From Lutjanus erythropterus (taxonomy: Eukaryota > Chordata > Actinopteri > Lutjaniformes > Lutjanidae): 64,000 nt of DNA. Positions 22,132 to 33,839 of the stretch are shown piece after piece. Where the stretch lies: positions 4,536,622 to 4,600,621 of the forward strand of contig CM034602.1 of NCBI GenBank assembly GCA_020091685.1, given 5' to 3'. The notes beneath the pieces were generated by a model. It was not told the origin of the DNA. It saw nothing but the letters and a program-made list of their open reading frames with translations, and did not search any database. Both the position numbers and the translations under genes were made by a program. The stretch's first letter is position 1. Each line of letters opens with the position of its first letter.

Positions 22132-22175
22132 ACCGATACGGGCGGCACGGTGGTGCAGTGGTTAGCACTGTCACC
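22103..22175. repeat. 29 bp inverted repeat formed by two head-to-head repeat ends
   Basis: Left arm 22103-22131 (GGCGACAGTGCTAACCACTG...) pairs with 22147-22175 (...CAGTGGTTAGCACTGTCACC) with one mismatch and a 15 base loop. Both arms are the terminal segment of the L2-like tail, in opposite orientation. Confidence 0.88.
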
Positions 22176-22656
22176 TTCGAAGACCTAACAACTGTCATGT
22201 ACGTTTCTGTGAAGGAGCGCTGGACAACTGGTATTGTGACAACTCTAATTCTTCTCATGCCTAAAACCAACCAGCTAAGACAACAAGTATTAGCCAATCA
22301 GAGGCAGAGTAGTGTGGATCATGACTTTAGGGTGACTTGGGGGGGAAAAAATGGTGTGTCGCTGAACATCGATAATTCAGTGCTAAACAGATGTCTTTTT
22401 TCATGATCAAACTGTACACTTTAGATTAGATTTTATTGTGACCAGTCCAAGGCACACATGTGCAATAATCATACTGTTTAATTAACATCTGTATATGCCA
22501 CACCTGTCAGGTCGATGGATTATCTTACCAAATGAGATGCTCTCATTAACATGGATTTTATGAAATTTAAGGGAAACAAACCTTTTATATGCACAGAAGA
22601 AGTCTTAGATTATTATTCAACTCATGAAACAGTGTGTTGAGTGTGTATTGATACAA

Positions 22657-23034
22657 GCTGATGTTAACACAGCAGCTTTCTTCTTGAGACAGTTGCACGG
22701 CTGTGACTCACTTCATAAAGCCTGCAGACAGTGACGTTTGTTTGCTGTTTAACTAAATGTTAGAATGAGTAACGTGTGTTATCTAAGTGACACTGAAGGT
22801 AGTTTGATCGCCAGTGCCAGACGCCGTTAGCAGAGAGTGGCCGGCCTCCTGGGGCTTGCGTGCTCCGCAGTGTTTACTGTTAATGGAAGGGACAACAAAA
22901 ATTGTGATGTCACTGAGTCAGCAAGGACCAAGATCAATGTGGAACATTTTGAGCACCTTGTTGATTGCATGCTTCAAAGAGCCGAGAGGGCTGTAAAAGC
23001 ATAAACGGGCTCATCCAGGTGGATAACACTTTAT
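22657..23034. other. Unassigned non-coding DNA
   Basis: No exon or repeat recognised in this 380 bp spacer. Confidence 0.4.
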
Positions 23035-24700
23035 TTTCTTGGTCCAGTACTTTTCAAATACTTGATAGAACTGCAGGAAGGGAACAAATGTGTGACTGTA
23101 AAGATATTCCTAGAGAGGACTGTGCAATTTGGTGCTAATTGGATGTTAAATGGAGACAGTTTTCAATTGTTACACTTATAATTAATTCCAATTAATATTT
23201 GGCGTAGCCTAGAGTCATTATTCTACCCACAGCAGGAATTTTTGCAAGATGAGCTACATGGAAAATGTGTGATTATACAGGCAACATACAGTCAGCAAAT
23301 ACAAAGAAAATCAGAAGCTTCTATTTATGGATTTTTGTGGGATTTTAGCCATTTTTTAGCCATATTTTTTCTGGTACGAGGTTTATTTGTGGAAACATGA
23401 CACATTTCTGCTGATAATCAATATAATCTGGGTTGCATTCAATCTCACACCAGGGTCCCATATCAGATTAATTTGTGGAGGATTTGAGGACTAAGGGGAG
23501 TGCATTGCTGTCTTTTTTAGTAGAAGTCAGAAGTCCAAATTTCTCTTCTCTAAATTTCTCTTCAATATATAGGGGTTTTAATATTTACTTGGGATTGAAT
23601 GGACATCTGCCAATTTCTGTAATTTATTAAGATTGCAGCATTTTTTTTCTGGAATATTGACACAACCATACTTTTTGGTGTCCTATGTATGGTGTGGCCT
23701 TTGCAGGATGAACTACATATCAAAAATGTGTGGTTGTACAGACGACATACAATTTAACAAATACAAAGAATCAATTACAAATCAAAAGATTTTATATGGG
23801 GATAAAGCACATGGCTGCAAGCCCCACCAGCAGCAATTCAGAAGCATTTCCGCAGCAGATCGTTTTGGCCGCCTGATTATGTTTACTTGTTCAGATTTTG
23901 TTGATTCGGTCCTCTTTCCTCACTCTGTGCTTCTACCATGGATGAGCAGGCTACACTGTTAAAAAGTTTATTTTCTGTCTGTCTTTATGATCGTGAGTCT
24001 GCACAGGGTCTTTTATTTTGAAAGTTAACCAGATTCTCCCTGCCTACTCTGTGTCTGACTTCCTACCCATTCGTTCTGCTCTGTGCTAATTGACGCAGCA
24101 TCCATCAAAAATAAACTTAGCGCGTATTTGAAGTGGAGAGGAGTGGAGAGCTGCTTGTGTGTTGTGTAGAATGGTTGCGATCAGCTCCGGCTGCTCTGGC
24201 ACAGCCGTAACGCTATTATTATTAGCATTATTAGTGCTTTTGTTTTATTTCTGTGCTTTTAGCCATTTTCAAATTATTCTGATATTCTAAAGTCATGCCA
24301 TTAGCAGCTGCCCAGCCCAAAAGTCTTAAATCCAATACACAGAGGTTTTAATATTTCCATGCGTTTGAATGGACCTCTGCCAGTTTTCCTAATTACTGAG
24401 ATTAGAGCTTTTTTTCCCAAGAAATATTCATGCAACTGTGCTCTTTTGTTCCCTATGTATCATTCTTTGGCTCTTTCTTACAAACTCAAATGAATGAGTG
24501 CTAACAGAGTGTACTGTCACAGAACACCGTCTCCGTTTCCCCTGTAATTAGTACCAAATTACACAGTCCTCTCCAGGAAACTTCAGAGGAACATTCTAAA
24601 ATTACAGAACAGGTACAATAAAGCCCACGACTAAATGTTCTGACATACCTCTCTCATAACAAAATATCAAATTAAAGTAAATACCTGATTAAAAAGATGT
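23035..24700. repeat. Palindromic repeat region with direct internal repeat
   Basis: AGAGAGGACTGTGCAATTTG (about 23112) is mirrored by CAAATTACACAGTCCTCTCC (about 24555-24574), with flanks that continue the inverted match (GGAGACAG versus CCGTCTCC). Within it, the block at 23565-23700 (GGTTTTAATATTTACTTGGG, CATCTGCCAATTTCTGTAAT, TCCTATGTAT) is repeated directly at 24343-24480. I read this as a large non-autonomous TIR element with internal duplication. No transposase recognised. Confidence 0.5.
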
Positions 24701-26889
24701 GTTTTGCTGTAGCATATTGGAGTTTTCTATTATCTAAGAGAATTCTAGTTTAAGAAATAAAGACAAATATTGTTTGTACGTTGGTTACCATCACAGTTTT
24801 GACATTATTTTCCAAGAGACCCAATTTTTATAGTGTTATGTACCGCTCTGCTCTCTGAATACAGCCTTTGTATCACCGAGCTGCATTCAGCTATCTCATA
24901 AATGAATAGCGAGAGTGGATTGAAATGCATTTGTAAGGACTCTTGAGCCAAGCATTGTGCTTTTATAATTCTAGGTTAGAAAAGACACGAAGGAATGTGC
25001 GAAATAGAGATCTGGCTTCAAAATGAACCATGAGTCAATTGAAAAGTTGTCTGAGGCCGGAGTTTTCTCAAGTGCAAATCTCATCTTATAGTAAAAGTAA
25101 GTAAAATATCTCTGTCACCTTTAGTCCTGACAATACTGCCACCTCTATCAATGATACCGTCCAGGCCGAAACCACATATTGTTTTATTTCTCTTCCTTCT
25201 TGTCAGTCAGCCAGTGAATTCAGAGAAAGTTTGATCGTAGACAAACAACTTGTATTTTTGAATGTCAGTTTTAGTATTTTGTGTCTGTAAACACATTCTG
25301 ACCAAGACCCTGATGCATGTCATTCTTTTTAGAAAGCATACTGTAAAATGCCATGTCAGATTACACCTTGGGACAGAAGTGAATATAATATAAGTACACT
25401 TAATATGTTTACCAGACTTAAATAATACTGTGGAGTACTTAGTTGAAAGTGAACTCTGTTTGAGCCCACTTTTAAATGCACTTAAAGGTACTATGTGGAA
25501 TTTTTGACCACTAGCATTGCTAGGTAATGCTTTTATGAGTGGGTTTTTGTCTACATGCATCCTGCACACTCACATGTATGATGCACAGCTCTCCCGCCAG
25601 TGTAAAACATCGTTTCACACTATTATGTTAATTTAAAGTTGGAGGCAGTGAGGTAACGGGCCTGCAGAGGCAGCTGGGAGGACTGTAAACCACCAAACAC
25701 TGACTTAAAAGGCAAAATATATGGTTTAATGTAAATGCAAATGTTTTATGAGGAAGGAAATGCATTCAACAGACAGCATTGTTAGACCTTAAGGGCAAAC
25801 ACAATGCTGTTTGGCAAGAAATATTGAATGTCAACAGAACTTTTGTCTGTTTACAAGAAAATGCCTGGAACCAGTAAGCAATTTGAGGTGGGATGCTGTC
25901 CGCCTCATTAGCAAAATGACCAAAAGTTTTTTTTTAGTTGAATATGTTAGTTTATTCTGTTAGTCTTTATATGACTGAGGTTTATGCAAGTTACCATGGC
26001 GCTGACAGACAGATTTGTAGTTGCCCTTTCGCTACTGTTGCTACCTGTTAAGCTTCCCATTCTCACACTGTTACTATTTTTATTAAACACAAGGGCTTCG
26101 ATTCCACAGAGACAAGAACAAAAGCATCCTGTAATTTCTAGCTGACTGGACTTGATTTTGTCGGCTAAAATAAAGACTCTCGCAAGCAAATTTCATAAGT
26201 GTAGCGAGCTAACGAAAGCTAATGCTAAAACTTTTTAAAAAACATTTTAAAATAAGAACCCTGTAAAAAGAGTCTAAAATATGCAGTTATTTGACATCTG
26301 CTTACAAGATATAATACCACCATATTCGTGGTTTATTCCCAGAGGTTACATTGGGATTTGTTATGTGGGGGTTTTGAAGAGGAGGATGTGGGCTGGTGCA
26401 GAATCAAAGTGGTCTGACACCGCTGCATCTTTGTCTGGTTCACCCTCTTTGGTCCAGGCTGGGTTAGCTTAGCTCTTATCCAGGCTCTCCTCCAGGTGCG
26501 ATCGCCGTCTTGCTGATCTGTCTGTGTCACCACACCAAAGTCTGCTGTACTTAATTTAGTCCCTGACCAATGTTTGCTCGGATGCAGCTTTAGCCTCAGT
26601 CTTTTAGCATTAATGATCATCATTTACACAGCTGTTAAGTAACTATATATATTTCACATATTTCCTTTTGAAATGTGCCAGATGGAAACTAAGGAATTAG
26701 CATTGACTTACATTAGCTAGCTACACTTGCAAATCTTGAAATGTGCTATGGAGTCATGATTTTAGCCTGCAAAATCCACATTTGTCAAGTAGAAAACCAA
26801 TCAAAACTCGACGCCACGCCACGGCCACACTGTTCAGTGCCGATGAAATATTTTACCAGCTTTTGCTCACAAACTTATCTAGATGGCAC
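24701..26889. other. Unassigned, mostly non-repetitive DNA
   Basis: At 25482 TTAAAGGTACTATGTGGAAT looks like the start of another TTAA-type repeat, but no matching right end was found. A minus-strand 120-codon frame (25207-25569) has no domain. No exon supported. Confidence 0.4.
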
Positions 26890-27300
26890 ACAACAATTTT
26901 GAAGTCAGTCAGATTAATTCTGGAGGAGGCGTTTGTTAAAATACAACGCATGGAAAATGCCAAAATGGACCACTATAGTCAAAATGGCCGACTTCCTGTT
27001 GGGCTTAGGTAATGGGATTTTTGTGCACATCAGTGAAATGTGCCACAGGAGCTCCTGTGTAGAGGGTGTGGCCAGGCAATTTGGCCACACCTGTTAATGA
27101 AAACCATATTGCATGTAAATGTTCACTACGACTGATGCACGTGCCAAATTTGTTGAGTTTTTGAATATGTGTAAGCCTCCAAAATACAATTTATTTAGAG
27201 GAGTAATACAAAAATAGAAAAAGGAAAAATAATAATTCCTTCAGTTTCAATAGGGTCCTTGCACTGAGGTCAGTGCTTGGGCGCCTAATAACAATCCAGA
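26890..27300 (+). repeat. Dispersed fish repeat, copy 1 (copy 2 at 43846-44230)
   Basis: Shared blocks with 43846-44230 include GTGTGGCCAGGCAATTTG versus CGTGGCCAAACAATTTG, GACTTCCTGTT, TCACTACGACTGATGCACG versus TCACCACGACTTGATGCATG, and TTTCAATAGGGTCC versus TTTCAACAGGGCC. It ends near CACTGAGGTCAGTGCTTGGG followed by GCGCCTAATAA. This is a familiar teleost repeat of uncertain class. Confidence 0.62.
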
Positions 27301-28891
27301 ATAAATATAACACAATAAACACAAGAGAGCAGGACAGGAAGTCAAGCGAACAAAGACACACAAAGTAAAACAGAGACAAAACTCAAAATCATGACAAGGA
27401 TCAACTGGCTACACACTACACTAGCATGGTTTTGGCTAAAAGCATAAATCATAAGTATGAAACTCAGCTGTCAAGTCCTAAATAAATAAATCAGTAACTT
27501 CTAGTCTTTTCACAAGTTCACACCTTCATGCGTCGGCCATCTGCTGGAATTTTCTGCATCGTCAGAACCAGGAGGGAGTACAGTGTGAAAACGTATTATT
27601 GGAATCAGTTTGTTTTTTTTCTGTAAACCCCACAGTAGTTTAGGAGGAGACAATATGTTTCATAAAGGGAATGACTCATCTCCCAAGCGTGTGTGTCTGT
27701 GTGTGTGTGTTTGCCCGACGTCAGATGTGGCCGCACATGAAGCATAAACAAATAACTATGTATATGGGAGTGGAACCTTAATCCTATTTCCAGTCTGGTT
27801 GATGTTGGAGACGCACAGGGAACTGGCCATGCCTGTCTCTTTGCTTCTCGCTGCGACTAACCCGAGCCTCGGTTAGTGAGGGACACCAAACCAGGCAAAA
27901 TGCACTGTAGCCCCATTATGTCACTTCTCCTCTCACTGTAATGTATTCATGCTACAGAATGTTTCCTCCTTCCAAGCTCCTGCCTGATATCATGTACACA
28001 CCTACAGTACTTTTTATCTTAAACGCAGCCTGATGCAAAAGCTGTTTTTCAGACGTGGCATCAAATGAAAGCACGACTTGGAACAGCGACGTGCTGGATC
28101 CCGAGTCCAGTTAACACTTGTTACTGTCACAGAGGTGATTCTGCTGTCACATTTATTTGTAGTGTTCTTGTTCTGTGTTTTTCTTTTGCAGACTTGTGTG
28201 GCTCTGTCATGTTACTTTATGCAAAGCAACATCAGACAGAAAAACTAGCTAGAGGTATAGGGACATAGGTCTTAATCTATTTCTGTTGCTTACTCAAACC
28301 AACATTTTTTTTTACTATGCCGTGGGTTTGCAGGAGACTCAAGGCTGTATTTTTCATCTTTTGTGCCCAGATTTATTTGTGCAGCATGTAATTCAAAGTG
28401 CTGCCTCCATACATGCTTTTCCTCTGCATGTTTCTCAGTGTGAAATGCTGTTTTGAATTGGTTCAATTTTGATGCTGTTAATACTAACCTTTCAGTCATG
28501 TATTTGGCATTTCTCCTTACAACTGAACATTGTTATGCCTGTCTGCCAGCTATTGTGTTGCTGCCTATGTGCATGTGGATTTATGTTGATTAACACTGTG
28601 GGCATCGCTGATAAGTGTCTCTTGGAGGATAAACCACATTTTGATTTAAAAACTGCCAAACCTTCATGTGATAAAAACCTGAATTAAAACATTTAAGTAT
28701 AAATTAATGCAGTGTTTTGGTGCAAAGAATCTTTTTACTTATCGCTTCATCTAATTTGAAAAATAGCCAGTTTTGTAGCCTTGGAAAAAAGAGGCATAAA
28801 TTTGGGCACATTTGGAAAACTACTGAATACAAAAGTGGTGTTTTCAGTTATCTGCATTACTTTTCCACTTCAACAAAAAGACGTCAACTAG
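27301..28891. other. Unassigned DNA with a GT microsatellite
   Basis: A (GT)n-type run is at about 27690-27711. No exon or other repeat recognised. Confidence 0.4.
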
Positions 28892-29854
28892 TAGGGCTGG
28901 GTATTATTTAAAAATTGCAACACCAGTTCCTAAACTGGCAGCTCTGTCAAATACACCAAACTGGACTTCAACACCACAGACTGCATGTAGCTGCTGGCTG
29001 CAGCTGCAGTAGGTGGCAATCTGAAGCGAGCAAAACCGTCTTTGTTTTTTGGATCTTGGTGCAAAAAGGATCTAATGCAGGTATAGTTTGGCTGAAGAAG
29101 TATCAATACTACTTGGCGGTGGGTTATTTAGGTCGACACCTAACCGTATGTTCACATTACTGGTGAGACGGCTATGAAATCTTGTCATCAAGCACTAAGA
29201 AAAAAAGTCAGGGCCAATTCAACTTCAACCTGACCCACAGCAACAAGTGGCAGATGTCATTTAAGTTTCATGCCAGCTTCCAATGAAAACAGCTTGTAGC
29301 CTGATGCTTTGTCACTGGTAGTCTGAACACACCATTAAAGGTACTGAGTACCGATACCAAGCTGAGATCATGCAGTATGCATACAATAACGTACTCTCGA
29401 AGTTGAAGTCTTAGTTTTTGTTCAGACAGAACACAAGAGAAAAATGTTTCGACTTGAAGGAAAAATTCATGCTTACCCCGAGGCGTTACAAATCTCCTTC
29501 CTAAATGTACAGAGATGAGAGGATGAAGGAGGAAGACCTTGGTGAGTCCTGTGTTTAGTCAACAGGCTGAGCTGAACACATGTTCAGACACCAAAAGATT
29601 TTTTTTTTTTTAAATAACCTATGACAACTTTTTTGTCCCAACAATAAAACTGGGATCAATCTTGATCTATAAGATAATTAATTGCCTGGTTTATTACATG
29701 CAAAATATAAGAAGTCTTAACAAACACTAATATTAAATCATTTAACATCATTCACTGTGTGCCAACACCGTGTGATTTTAATCTATTTTATTTGTTTTCA
29801 GTGCTTACATAGGCGTTCATCATGTTCTGTCCCAATCATTATTACCCAGCCCAA
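28892..29854. mobile_element. hAT-like element, copy of the family at 63061-63426
   Basis: Begins TAGGGCTGGGTATTATTTAA and ends AATCATTATTACCCAGCCCAA, inverted repeats. The left part matches the complement of 63160-63260 (both translate in one frame to VAAGCSCS and, further on, VQKGSNAGI or VQKWSNAGI). GGTACTGAGTACCGATACC at about 29340 is another family motif. No convincing 8 bp target duplication remains, so the right end is less certain. Confidence 0.55.
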
Positions 29855-30340
29855 TATAAAAATATAAACAATGCACCAGCAAGTCTGAATTCAACACTGA
29901 TTTGTCTGTAGGATGTGTGTCAATCAATCCATGTGTCGCTGACAGGGCTGCTGACGGCCTATGAGTCACAGGCGAGCGTCACAGGCTATGGAAATAAATA
30001 ACTGTCTTCTGTAGTGATGAAAACGTCTGTGGTGTATCCATAAGAGCATGCATGTGCACATGCAGGAACATGGGGTGCATATAAGGGTTCTGGTTCAGAG
30101 GTTTGAAAATAAAGTCACCCTACGCTCATTAGTGAATGTTTCTAAAATGGTGAAAGGCATTAATATTTAATTTACATTAGCACGTTGTTGTCATTGTGAC
30201 CATGTTAGAACACTGATGTCAGCATTAAACTGAAAGCACCATTCTACAGAAGCTTACACAAAAGTTATACATAAATACCTTTATAAAAAAAAGGGGTTGC
30301 CAGTTGCCAAAAAAATGGCTCTCAAATTGCCAGTGTGACC
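29855..30340. other. Spacer with a weak repeat fragment
   Basis: About 30150-30245 faintly matches 9790-9870 (TTAGCA..., GTCAGCATTAAACTGAAAGC). Nothing else seen. Confidence 0.35.
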
Positions 30341-30772
30341 TTAAAGGTAAACTTTAGCACTGTTCAGGTGGATTTCCAATCAGTGTTGAAGCAATAAAAT
30401 TCCTCGGTGCTGTTCTACTTTTCTTTTCTTTTCTATTTCCTGCTCACAGAGCCTTGCAGCAGTGCCCACATGTCCCAGGATGCATTGCAGGCAAGCTTGT
30501 GACTCCCATACATGGACGTATTGCAATGAACTAGACAGCATGGAAAGATGGAGCCCATTCAGTCCAAAGAGAATTGCTCACCTGGTGCATAAGTTCTCTT
30601 TACCGCCCACTGAATATGCACAGTAGTCCCCCACCCACAAGTTTCCGCTCGGCCCGAAGACTTGACATTGTAATTGCCTCACGTATTTTTAAGACACTTT
30701 TCTTGACATGAGGAAAGTCTTACAAATTTTTTAAACTCCATGGATCAAAATTCATGTAGTCATAATTTATAT

Positions 30773-31911
30773 TAGTGCTGTCAGGCGATTAAAAAAATTA
30801 ATCTAATTAATTACAGGATTTGTAATTAATTAATCTAATTAATCGCATTTTAATCTCATATCTGCTAAAGGTCCCCAAATAAAGAATTTGAATTCTAGGA
30901 CATTACAAAATTGTAGTGCATGACTAATCAATTGAATACACAAGGTACAAATCACTGCGTTCTTGTTAATAGTCCCGTCTTTGTTCTTTTTATAAATAAA
31001 CTTGCCGTTCAAAGGTCCAAGTAAGCTTGCCTCACTCTTAGGGCTGCAACGGATCAAAAAACTCACAGTTCGGATCATATCACAGGTTTGAGTCACGGAT
31101 CGGATCATTTCTTGGATCAGCAAAAAAGAAAAAAGTGGTGGGATTAGAGTTAAATTATTTTAAAAATGCACTTGTCTTTGACCTTTGTCTGTCTGTAATT
31201 ATCACCATAGTTATGTGATGTAATAATAATGATAATAGTAATGATAATGGTAATATATTAAAAACTTCAAACGTATACAGTGCTGTACTATGTATATACT
31301 ATACATATATTAGATCATTATACACTGTACAGTATAATATACAACTACGCTCTGTAGTCTGGCTCAATGTCCCGCCTACAGCAGCACATCTGATTGGTTA
31401 GAAGTCACGATCAATCAGCAGACACAGTGTGTGACAGACGGGGTGAGACAGAGCTGCAGCGGTGAGCAGAGAGGAGCTGTGTAGAAGTTAAGACAGCTGA
31501 TATCACCAAAGTTTCAATGAACATCACAGTTTTATGATCTGTTTCTTTGTGATAGCAGAGTTACATCAGTGAAAAAAGTTACGGTCTGGATTTCACTCAA
31601 GGCGATTTGACGGCTTTTAAATCAGTCGCTCTTCACAGAGATGCGCTGCATACAGCCGCATCTGTCCTTCTGTTCACTGCAACTCTGCATTGAGATTTCA
31701 GGTTTTATAACTTATACAAAAGTAACAGTGACAGTAAAACTATGATGCTCACATGTGGTCCGCGGATCACACGCGTGCCGAACTCAATGGGCCAAATTTA
31801 AAATGCTTGCGCATTGACTTGCCACTCATGATTAATTGCGTTAATTTTTATAGCGCGTTAATTTGCAGCGTAATTAATTAATCTAATTAACGCGTTAAAC
31901 TGACAGCCCTA
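30773..31911 (-). mobile_element. hAT element copy 1, 1139 bp, perfect 8 bp target duplication
   Basis: Starts TAGTGCTGTCAGGCGATTAA and ends GTTAAACTGACAGCCCTA. The flanks are both ATTTATAT (30765-30772 and 31912-31919), an exact 8 bp duplication. Subterminal DNA is packed with TTAATTAGATTAATTAAT-type motifs, as in many hAT elements that bear multiple transposase-binding repeats. A BED zinc-finger fragment is encoded on the minus strand. It is nearly identical, in inverted orientation, to 42342-43452 but keeps a 29 bp segment (about 31586-31614) that the other copy lacks. Confidence 0.93.
30839..31123 (-). pseudogene. Truncated hAT transposase BED-finger fragment (copy 1)
   Basis: A 94-codon frame whose middle reads LNGKFIYKKNKDGTINKNAV followed by ICTLC. 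This resembles the start of a BED zinc finger in hAT transposases, with CTLC as the first CxxC metal pair. After CTLC the resemblance stops at once, and the His/Cys half of the finger is missing. The fragment lies next to the right-hand terminus in sense orientation, so the element looks like an internal-deletion derivative of an autonomous hAT. It cannot fold as a complete finger. Family assignment is from memory of BED domains. Confidence 0.6.
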
Positions 31912-32377
31912 ATTTATATTATTTGCAGTTTAAGGAATCCTGTCAACAGTTTGAGAAACATCTGTTTTTATAACAGCTGCTTGTGGGAAAAATTGCAATT
32001 TTGGCTGTAGGAGAATTTGCAATACCAGTGGCCACTGGGAAAAAATTGGAGGGAACGCTGTGCAACAATACCCTATATAAATTTATTTATTACATGCTCT
32101 CGTACCAATATTGCCATTTTATCCACTACAGCTATTACTTTGCTGGCCAAGTTAGGTGCTAGAAATACTCAACAGGCATCCTAGCTAGCCAGAAGTCAAG
32201 ACAAGAGATTCAAACTGAAATAGTCCTTCCTTGATGTGATGAACAACGGATTCTGCAGCAGAAGAACTCGGTCACTATAGCACACACAGAGGATTTTATT
32301 TCTTCAGTTAATTATATTTACCATCAACAGTGACTGGACAGTTTCCCTTTAACAAGGGCTGAAGTTCTTTCCTGTGT

Positions 32378-32710
32378 TTGAGAACATGGTCTACCAGCAA
32401 GTACAACTGTACCTACATGCACTTCACTGATGTGTGTTTGATAGTAAAATTGCCCAACAGTTTTGTTTCCAAACTGATTCAGATTCTGCAGAGGAGCCTG
32501 ACGTCTGATGGTAACCTGTCTGTCATTGAGAGGCGTGAAAGTGGGCCATTTTCACTCTTGATTGACGAGTCCATTGACAAGAGGGATGACAAGCAGCTTG
32601 TGCTCTCGTTGGAGGTTTTGAGGAGCAGAGAGCAGCGACTTGTTTATGCTGATCTGTAACACGGTGACAAGTGGGGCCATCTTTGAAACAGTCAGTGCTT
32701 TCCTGCAGTA
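32378..32710 (+). pseudogene. hAT-family transposase fragment, frameshifted
   Basis: A 93-codon frame contains ESGPFSLLIDESIDKRDDKQ followed by LVLSLEVL. This resembles the FSLxIDESTD block that surrounds the first catalytic Asp of hAT transposases and related domesticated genes. After the stop at 32659 a different frame reads TVTSGAIFETVSAFLQ, which would fit the next family block, so a frameshift separates them. No zinc finger upstream and no dimerisation domain downstream could be found. The fragment lies just right of the TTAA element; I cannot tell whether it belongs to a separate insertion. Confidence 0.58.
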
Positions 32711-33839
32711 AGCCATCTGCTTTTGTGTGTGTGTGTGTGTCTGTGTGCCATTCAAATTAGCTGGAGGGGTGTATGCATGCACATCACTATGTATGTATGT
32801 ATGTACAGTATGCTGTATGTGGGGGGGGGTAATGAAGCAGGTAGGGCTGTTTGACTTCCACTCAGTGAAGCAGAGTGCAACGAAGAATTTCACCGGTCAG
32901 GAAAATATTCAGCGATCAGAGCGAGCACAAGGACTGACACACTCCCTGCCCGGCTAAAATGTAAATTGAATGCTAACAGCCGATGCTACAGTACCATTTA
33001 ATGGTCACTCCAGAAACACTGAAGAGTGGGAAGCGGGCTGTATGTTCCTGCAGCACAGCACTGACGGGTAATTGAGACAAACATCCACAAGAATTCACAG
33101 TCAATTTAAATTCTGAATATATGCAACTAAATTCTCAACACGAGTTTCCACCCAACTGTACATCAGATGCATCTTATTGTCTCACAGCAAATTATTTTCA
33201 ACAAAACTTGTCATCTTTACATTAGCAGCATCAGATTTAGAATATGTATCAGTGTTTTCATCTAGAGGTGAAAATTAGCATCAGCTTTTGCAACCAAAAT
33301 ATTTGAGCAGCAGTGTACAAATCCCCAAGAGAGACTAGAATAGAATAGATTAAACAAATTACAGTATGACAGCCCTGTGCTGTATGAAGCCAGACAAAAG
33401 CTGTAGAGTGAGCGCCTGATCAGCAAATAAGCATAATGTCACAGCTCTTGGTGTGTTATTTGTTCACCACCCTTTATTTATTCTTATTTTTCTGTAACGG
33501 AAAACTCATAACAGATGGATGAAGTGTAATATTTCACCTAAAATCTGATGTTTCATGTACAATAGGATGAAATGAATTCTTGATTTAGATAGTTTTGCCA
33601 GAATAACCACGGCTCACTCTGGTCATGTCAAGTAATGAAAAACAGCCAACCATACCAGCAGTATATAGTATAGTATGTAGCAATTAGTATGCAGTGTGCT
33701 AACCAAAGCAAAATCTGCAAACCATGTCAAAAATGTCCAGATGTCCTGATTCTGAAAAATAATCTCCATCAGACCAGTATACCTGGCTAACTTATGCAAT
33801 GTGTTGGAACAGGCACAACTAGTCAGAAACACAATTATT
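32711..33839. other. Unassigned DNA with microsatellites
   Basis: A (GT)n run lies at about 32724-32750, (GTAT)n at about 32791-32806 and a G-run at 32821-32830. No exon recognised. Confidence 0.45.

Larger units (their letters stand above)
21746..22247. mobile_element. hAT-like element containing an L2 tail, 502 bp
   Basis: Begins TAAGGTTGTCAAAAT and ends ATTGTGACAACTCTA, inverted repeats of the TAGGGTTGTCA type. Flanking 8-mers ATTCTTAC (21738-21745) and ATTCTTCT (22248-22255) match 6/8. Immediately outside, CTACTCTACCTCTGATTG (21710-21727) is mirrored by CAATCAGAGGCAGAGTAG (22295-22312), the arms of yet another palindromic repeat. The nest therefore has several layers. Confidence 0.62.
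20800..22656. mobile_element. Tc1/mariner-like element with about 265 bp TIRs, core replaced
   Basis: Left TIR 20800-21066 begins TATACTCAAAAATATAAGTG and contains CTCAAATGTTAAAATCCATG, GACAGGTGTGGAATATACAC, CAGGTGTGCCTTGG and GGTCACAATAAAAT. The right TIR 22387-22656 has the reverse complement of the same blocks in the mirrored order (TTTTATTGTGACC, CCAAGGCACACATGTGC, GCCACACCTGTCAG, CATGGATTTTATGAAATTT). This matches a well-known fish Tc1-type element. No transposase remains between the arms; the core holds other repeats, so the element is dead. Confidence 0.8.
30341..32352. mobile_element. TTAA-flanked TIR element split by hAT copy 1
   Basis: TTAA at 30341-30344 is followed by AGGTAAACTTTAGCACTG, and the right end CAGTGACTGGACAGTTTCCCT is followed by TTAA (32349-32352). 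The TTAA ends are compatible with piggyBac-type target duplication (inference). The 1.1 kb hAT element 30773-31911 lies inside, leaving about 870 bp of host element. The short copy at 13460-13782 shares both termini. Confidence 0.62.
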
